Positions 57,740 to 64,000 of a stretch of DNA of 64,000 bases are shown here, piece after piece. The DNA is from Ophioderma brevispina (Eukaryota; Echinodermata; Ophiuroidea; Amphilepidida; Ophiodermatidae): the NCBI GenBank assembly GCA_023653785.1, contig JAMKCH010011945.1:1-64000 (forward strand), given 5' to 3'. Every line of letters begins with the position of its first letter. Position 1 is the first letter of the stretch. Below the pieces are notes generated by a model, which saw nothing but the letters and a program-made list of their open reading frames with translations, was not told the origin of the DNA and did no database searches. A program made the position numbers and the translations under genes.

Positions 57740-60110
57740 TCTACAATAAATATACACAAGATGATATTAAACAAACTCCTGCAACAGAAAAAAGGACTCT
57801 TCTTTGAGGGACAATTCAGAGATCGCCTTCTGTATCTTTGGAAGAAAATCTCAAGCGAACAAACGATTGGTTTGAGGCCAAGTCAGGCCTTACTACTCCC
57901 GTCATTGAAGCCCAAAAGAGCCAGCGTTCAGGGAGTATAAGAGTTCACCTTCCAACAAAACCTGGAGAGTGGCTTCAAGCAGCTTAGAAGTGAAGCATTC
58001 AGCGGAAGTACAAGGGGCCGTTGTGCCAATGAATACTGGCTGGAGCTGAGCGAAGACAGTACAAACCCCTTATGCAACGGGCAACGTCAGAGCTATGTAT
58101 GATGGAATAAAGAAGGTGTCGGGCCATCTCAGTGCAAAACAGCCCCTCAAGTCATCAAGTGGTGAAGTCATCACAGACAGAAGTAAGCAAATGGAGCGCT
58201 GGTGGAAGACTTTTATGAGCTACTCGACAGAAAGAAGTCTCAACCTCAGCCCTGACAAGATCAAGAGTCTTCCTGCAATGGCTGCCCTAGATGATGTTTG
58301 TACCTACAGTGGATGAAATTGACATGGCCAACTTCGACAGTCTATCATCCGAAAAAGCCCCGGGGAATGAGGGAATACCACAGACTTGATCAAATTCTGC
58401 AAAAGCTCTCTGCTTCACCCATAAATGTGTTCTCGTCTCAATGATGGGAGGAAGGAGCGTAAACAGGAAATGGCGACTCAAGGGCTGTACCACAGGACAT
58501 GGACGACTCAAAGATCATCACCCTCTACATGAACAAGGTAAAGAAGTGGATATGCCAACACTTACAGGGGTATTTCCCTTAGTTTGTCGGCAGAGTTTGT
58601 AACGCGTGTTGCGGTGAGCGTGCTCAAGTTCCTGGAAAGGGTGTATCCTGAGTCTCAGTGCGGATATCGTTGCTGGTAGATCTACGATTGATATGATCTT
58701 CTCCATACGCCAACTAAAGTAGAAGTGCAAGAACACGAAGCCACTCTACATTGCTTTCATTCATAGACTGACCAAGCCTTTGACCTGGTTATCAGGAATG
58801 GACTGTTCCAATTCCTCCAGAAGATTGGCTGTCCACCATGCTCTGAGGCATCATCAATCTTTCCACCTGACATGAAAGCATCGGGTACAGTTTGACTGCA
58901 GCCTATCAGAGCCGTTTGATATTCGCAGTGGTGTTAAGCAAGGATATTTTTTGGCCCCAACGCTCTTGGGATATTCTTTCAGTACTTCTGAACTATCATT
59001 TGGTACAGCCACAGAAGGCATCTCCATTCACACCAGGTCTGATGGTCGCCTCTTCATCCTGCACTCCTTAGAGCTAAGACAAAGGTCGTCCGAAGTGATT
59101 CGTGACATTTGTTTGCTGATGCTACTGCCATTACTTCACATTCCAAGCAGGAACTTCACTGCTCATTGATCGCTTCTCACAGGCCTGTAAGGACTTCGAA
59201 CTTGTCATCAGTTTGAAGAAGACTAATAATGTCCTTGCCCAAGATGGCTCAAGAACCACCTTTCATCACAATCGACAATTACAAACTTGAAGTTTTGTTT
59301 CAGGACTTCAACCCTACTAGGTCCACCATCATGACATTACCTGCCCACCCTTCGATGCGAAATCGGCAACGCCTTGGGTAAAGCGGCAGCTACTCTTGCC
59401 CGGCTTACGGCGCGTGTGTGGGAAAATCCGAAGTTGTCCATTAAGACAAAGGTAGCAGTTTACAACACCTGCCTCATCACACATTTACTGGTGGGGTGAG
59501 ACATTGACTACATACTCTAGGCATGAGAAGAAACTCAACAGCTTCCCTCTGCGCTGTAGTTAGACGCATTCTGGGTGTCATTTGGAAGGACCGTGGTGCC
59601 AACTTCCAGATCTCCTGACTCGAATGGACCCCCACCATCTATACATTTCTAGACAACAGCAGACTCCGATGGCTGGGCCATATCCGTCGAATGGAGGATG
59701 CCGTCTACCGAAAGATATCCAATGTAAATGCTGACTTACAACATCTGGCAAGAGAAAGTTGGTCGACCCATGCCCCGCTACAAGGATATTTGTAAGCGGT
59801 TAATATTTGTCCTTGAACATCGCATTGGGTGCTGGGAGAAACTTTGCTGACAACATCGTCACCATGTTGGCGGAGAACAGTGAACACCACCTTGAGCTTG
59901 GAGACAACACTATCACAGCGCGTTTTGAGAGCAGCGAGCTAAAAGAAAGCTGCACACATATCCTTGGATAGTCAAGTGTGACATCCCATATATGTACCAC
60001 CTGTGGCAGAGACTGCCACTCTAGGATTGGCCTCTCAGCCACAGACTGTGCGGTTCACCTAACTGTTACTCAATGTTGGGGGGCGCTTTTATCCATAGTC
60101 GCTTGCGGCT
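57740..60110 (+). mobile_element. Non-LTR retrotransposon, plus strand, RT to C-terminus, decayed
   Basis: Plus-strand frames read MYDGIKKVSGHLSAKQPLKS then SSGEVITDRSKQMERWW at 58095, a KAPG-type RT entry near 58355, GYANTYRGISL-like bases near 58550, VYPESQCGYR near 58640 with IDMIFSIRQL near 58690, a TKAFDLV-like palm near 58775, FDIRSGVKQG near 58915, GTATEGISIHTRSDGRLF near 58997, LARLTARVW near 59395 and RLRWLGHIRRMEDAVYRK near 59665. This order is that of an invertebrate RTE/jockey-type polyprotein. Indels interrupt it at least a dozen times. Confidence 0.88.
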
Positions 60111-60295
60111 GACGGAGGGCCATGATGATAGAGGGCATAATATTTGGCCCTTAACCGGATAACATAATCATCGTTTAGAAACGAAGTCATGCGAAAAATA
60201 ATATCCACAAACATTTTTATGCAAACCTAGGGCATAATATGAGCCCTTAAAAGTAGAAATTTAAAGATACCTATGATACATACAACAATACATAA

Positions 60296-60352
60296 TAAAT
60301 TAAATACCTTGCTCGCCTATATAATTTCCAGCATTTCCACAACAAGCGTCGT
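60296..60352. repeat. Recurrent ~60-bp motif, copy 3
   Basis: TAAATTAAATACCTTGCTCG then TTCCAGCATTTCCACAACAA and GCGTCGTC. A diverged copy of the motif at 54342 and 57676. Confidence 0.55.
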
Positions 60353-60589
60353 CCTAACAACCTAGTAAACAAGGTTGCTGGGGGCCGAAATACCGGGCTA
60401 TGCTGTTCCAAAATACGAAAACCATGATTTCTATAGGTTTGATTGTGTTCTGATCCAGAAACTCCTGTGTGCTAAACACGTGCACAACTACATTAACAGC
60501 ACGTTATTTTCACACTTCCCTTCTCCTTTGCCTTAGGTCCTGGTACTTCGGCATTGCCGAAAGGAGGGAAATTCGAACAACCCTGGTAT

Positions 60590-61110
60590 TTCGGCACAAT
60601 GGTATAATGTACAAATGACATTAACCAAATTCAAAAATATATAGTTTCCTAACAAGAAAATTAATATGCAATTGTCTTAGAGACAGTCTATCGCCCTGAT
60701 TTACATAATAACGTAATAAAGCATAATATAATACTGCACTTTATTCGGTTAAAGAACATCCACGTCACCTAAAGACAGTTTAAACAGTTTGTCTAAGTTA
60801 AGTGATAAAGTAAATACATATGACAACACTACTAGATAAATTAAATCCTCCGCGCCGCTATGGACAAGACCAGCATTTCCCTACAAGCGCCGTTTACTAC
60901 TAAACTGATACAAAGGGCATACAATATACAAATGACATTAACCAAATTCAAAAATTCTCTAAGTCCCCACAAGCTAATTAATTAAGTATTAGTCTTAGAG
61001 ACCTCCTGTTACCCCCTAATTTACATATGGAATAAAGGATATTAATTGCATTTTTTCCGTTCAGACAGCCCTTTCCCAAGACAGTTTTAGACAGGTCTAA
61101 GTAACTGGTC
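60590..61110. repeat. Direct repeat, period about 315 bp
   Basis: 60600-60800 and 60915-61105 share CAAATGACATTAACCAAATT, GTCTTAGAGAC, TGATTTACATA / CTAATTTACATA and AAGACAGTTT.A.ACAG. Motif copy 4 (60835-60896: AGATAAATTAAATCCTCCGC, CCAGCATTTCCCTACAAGCG) precedes the second unit. Confidence 0.65.
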
Positions 61111-61114
61111 AGTT

Positions 61115-62690
61115 TACACTATACAAGCAAAAAAAAGACACATCCTCTCTCTTCAAACGCGCGCGCAAATACATACAGGCCAAATATCTGTCTTCCAAAC
61201 CTTTCTTACTAAACCTGCATAAGCAAAACACAGCGCCCATGCCCACACACATCGCGCACACACACCCTCCCACCCACATATGGATTGTAGATCCCCTGCT
61301 CCAACTTGTTGGGAATTCGCATGGTTGAAAATCCGCAAAAGTGGAGATGAATTCCCACAATGAAAATCGTAAAAGCATATATAATATTCCAAATGCGTTA
61401 CTTTGAACAGATTTGCATGAATAGATTTAAAAAATTCTGGATATTAGCAAAGGTGATCTCACCAAATCATTTTAAAAGCGATTTATGTTCAGTATGGCAC
61501 CCACTTTCAACAACATCGGAACATTTAATCCACACAGGTAACTTCAAACATATGGGACTATTACCGCTTTAACTTAAAAGGTTGGTGGAAACCACGGCAA
61601 ATATATACTTTTTCTACATCAATAAAAGGAGACGAACGCGTTAATGTACACTACAAAACTTTTGAACTCGATTTTTTAAGTTTCCCTTGTACTAACATCC
61701 CCCCTTAAAGAGGGGGCGCAGGCCGAAAATTTGACCCCCCATCATTTTGTCACAGTTAAGCCGATTGAAACCCAAACAGCAAAAAAAATCAATTTTAGCA
61801 TGAAAAATCCTACGGGGAAGTACACACCAAACCACACAATATAGACTGGGTATTTTTTTTTTCCATGACGTAAGCACAAAAATATTACCTCATTCACAAT
61901 AATAATCTGTAGGTGCGTGTTCAATTAACTTTACCTGTATTTTTTACCATATATTCGAAAAAAGGAGAAAGACGAAACAACAATCAGGCAAGACTTCCAT
62001 ATGTACCCCCTCTCATATAACTTACATCAACATACAATGTTATTATTATTAATTTTTTAGGTTTTTTCTTTTTTTAAAATTAAACTAAATTTTGATCATG
62101 TACAATATTACGAGGCCGGGGTTACATATGGAAGCTTTCCAAAAAAATCATTATAGAAAAGTTGATGGGCAAATTTGACCCAACAACTTTGTGCAGAACC
62201 GAAATCGCAAGTAGTGTTACTTCATTTCTATTAATTTTACCGCGTTTTACCGAAGAAAAATTAGTGTCACGACCTATATTATAATGTAAACTGGTTAGTT
62301 ATTGAGAAAGAGAGACGGTACTTTGTTATCATTCCATCTCGTGGAGGTGATACATCTGGAAATATTTTCAACTAGTGGCAATTATAACAATGGTTTCCGC
62401 ATAAGGACGATTGTTGAAACTAGCTTAGCTATGGTTTGCTGAAGTCTATACATATCCATTGTCTCTGATATTGGGGGAAGAAATTGAAGGTGCATTTATT
62501 CATTTTCACGAACAATGGCCAGTTTTATTTGTGGAACAGAACAGTTATCAGATTTTTATAATTATCCTGGAATTTTACACTTGGTTTCCCTAGCCCCCAA
62601 TGGGGACAACAAAACCACAGCATAGAAGGACATGGCCCCTAATCTGCTCGGACCAAGCGAGGCATTTGTGGTAATGTTGGTATTTCAATA
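61115..62690. other. No recognisable gene
   Basis: AT-rich DNA. The 89- and 79-codon minus frames at 61109-61392 overlap each other in different frames and lie on a CA-rich stretch. Nothing else was recognised. Confidence 0.35.
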
Positions 62691-62697
62691 ATTCGTG

Positions 62698-62802
62698 GTC
62701 GGGCGAGTTAGTTGGTTATTTAGTATACGCCCCGTGGTCTATAATGGGGTAAGAATGCGTCACAATCTCTACTGGTCGAGGTTCGAACCCCACTCGCTTC
62801 AC
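62698..62802 (+). repeat. tRNA-like sequence, probable SINE head
   Basis: GGGCGAG (about 62700) can pair with CTCGCTT near the end (two G-U pairs). An A-box-like TTAGTTGGTTATTTAG and a strong B box GAGGTTCGAACCCC (about 62780) are in order, separated by about 70 bases. A long variable region or insertion makes a functional tRNA unlikely. Confidence 0.5.
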
Positions 62803-63076
62803 TTCTGAGAAATTAATTGTTTCGAATTTTGTTAAAGTGAAGCAGACGAAGTCCGTCTATCTATTCAATAGTGTAATTGCACAAAAAATATAAGGCCCGA
62901 CCGGGGCCGACTGGCTCCTACCCCGGGATCCTTTATTATCGCTGAATTAAAGAAAAAAAAATAAAAAACGTTTTACAAGAAAAACGTTTACCATAAAATT
63001 GCCCAGATTTGCAAAAACAATTATGCTGATAATATTCCGTAGGCCCGAATCTCTGGGACCAAATTCCGTATAAGGT

Positions 63077-63541
63077 TCAGAATAGATTAGTGTACGAGAT
63101 GACGATCATAAACATCATCGTATGCATGGTTGTTGATTCTTGCAGAAGGTATGTGTTCGTTAATAAGCCGCTACTGGAGACCCGGTTACCTCTATTGTGG
63201 GGGCGTCGTATTATGACGATGGAGGCATATTGGCAACCTTGGCGGAATTTTCTTCCTTTGCTAGGCCACTCATTGGCTGCTTCGTATGTGTGGAGTAAGC
63301 TGTATTTCATAGGTAGGGGTTGTCTTGTTGTTGCGAGTAACATTCTTTTATCCTGTTATCCACTGGACCCGTGGTGTGGTGGTCTTAGAGAGCTCGAGTC
63401 GCCAAATGTTGTGAACTCAGGAGATAGAATTGTAGTTGGTGATGCACATGAGATTTGGCCGTGACTGGAAGGCCTGAAGGCGGATTGGGATTGACCAGCA
63501 GGGATCGAGGAACTTGGAGCCGGTGATTGATTAAGTAGCAT
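63077..63541. other. Overlapping open frames on both strands, unassigned
   Basis: A 124-codon plus frame (63090-63464) and two minus frames (63077-63343, 63356-63541) overlap. The plus frame begins MYEMTIINIIVCMVVDS (hydrophobic start) and ends VGDAHEIWP. The minus frame at 63356 is serine- and proline-rich. No family is recognised; at most one is real. Confidence 0.3.
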
Positions 63542-64000
63542 GAGGACGATGATTGCTAGGGTAGTGAGAGCTATATTGAAAGCGAGAACTCGGTGGTACT
63601 TGCAATGTTGGTGGAGAACGAGGACTGCGTTCGGTGGGATAGGAATCAGATAAACGAGAACTTTGAGGTAACGTTATCACTGGGAGGAGCCTAATATGTT
63701 GAGGGTTTCTGAATCGGATTGTGGTGTACGATCATAAAAACGTTTAAAAAGCCTTACGCGTTGTTATCAACGCTGTTCTTTTTATAGCTTGAGCTTTGGT
63801 GTGTTTTGGATACCATTAATTTTCCAAACGATGTCTCTGTGGCTGATACAGAGTGAGTGGCTTAGATCTGTGATCTAAAATAAATTTACAAAATTCCTTC
63901 TGATGAAGTAATGATATTTAGGAAATGATGAAATACGTGTTACAAAAGTCTTGATAACTTCATTACATTCCCTGTTGGCGGTATCCGACTCTCTTTCTCT

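Noticed and set aside
1..64000. CRISPR array, prokaryotic operon, prophage or intact endogenous virus
   Set aside because: No regularly spaced identical repeats, no ribosome-binding-site-led gene clusters, and no gag, protease, integrase or envelope motifs were seen; the RT-bearing elements are all non-LTR or Penelope-like.

Overview
The window looks like a gene-poor, repeat-dense, AT-rich stretch of an animal nuclear genome, most likely a marine invertebrate (exact phylum not determinable here). The evidence is: split EGF-like exons with splice acceptors, several clades of non-LTR retrotransposons, Penelope-like elements, tRNA-derived SINEs and many palindromic or foldback DNA elements. There are no operons, phage genes or CRISPR arrays. 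Almost every recognisable reading frame is broken by one- or two-base indels, and duplicated segments inside the window differ mainly by indels. That fits either old decay or an uncorrected noisy long-read assembly.

Left part (1-20 kb). Two satellite-like tandem repeats (about 250-1430) are followed by remnants of one minus-strand gene encoding a multi-EGF protein. Nine EGF-like exons can be read (19.8, 12.5, 11.2, 10.3, 5.5, 5.2, 3.2, 2.9 and 1.9 kb, in 5' to 3' order). Two groups of exons were copied together with their introns. A plus-strand LINE (14.6-18.1 kb), preceded by a direct repeat, lies inside this gene.

Middle part (20-42 kb). A minus-strand LINE (21.8-26.0 kb) is split by an 801-bp TTAA-flanked inverted-repeat element. 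A second, 815-bp copy of that element at 37.8 kb sits in one half of a tandem duplication, and the other half preserves the empty TTAA site. Around these lie long foldback elements (28.3-29.2 and 39.3-40.2 kb), short palindromic MITEs (31.6 and 32.7 kb), a LINE bracketed by inverted repeats (34.4-36.0 kb), a Penelope-like RT remnant with a hammerhead-like core (40.2-40.6 kb) and a SINE (41.3-41.7 kb).

Right part (42-64 kb). This holds a GC-rich island (43.0-43.3 kb), a Penelope-like GIY-YIG remnant (44.3-44.8 kb), a LINE tail ending in a TAGA microsatellite (45.3-46.4 kb), a minus-strand CR1/L2-like LINE with its RT end tandemly duplicated (46.4-50.3 kb), and a repeat field carrying three palindromic or TIR elements, one with a 9-bp target duplication (51.6-54.1 kb). 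Further right are the C-terminal part of a probable restriction-like-endonuclease LINE (54.4-55.6 kb), one unexplained 135-codon open frame that could be a host exon (56.4-56.9 kb) and a plus-strand LINE (57.7-60.1 kb). A ~60-bp motif recurs four times between 54.3 and 60.9 kb. No complete host gene is visible.
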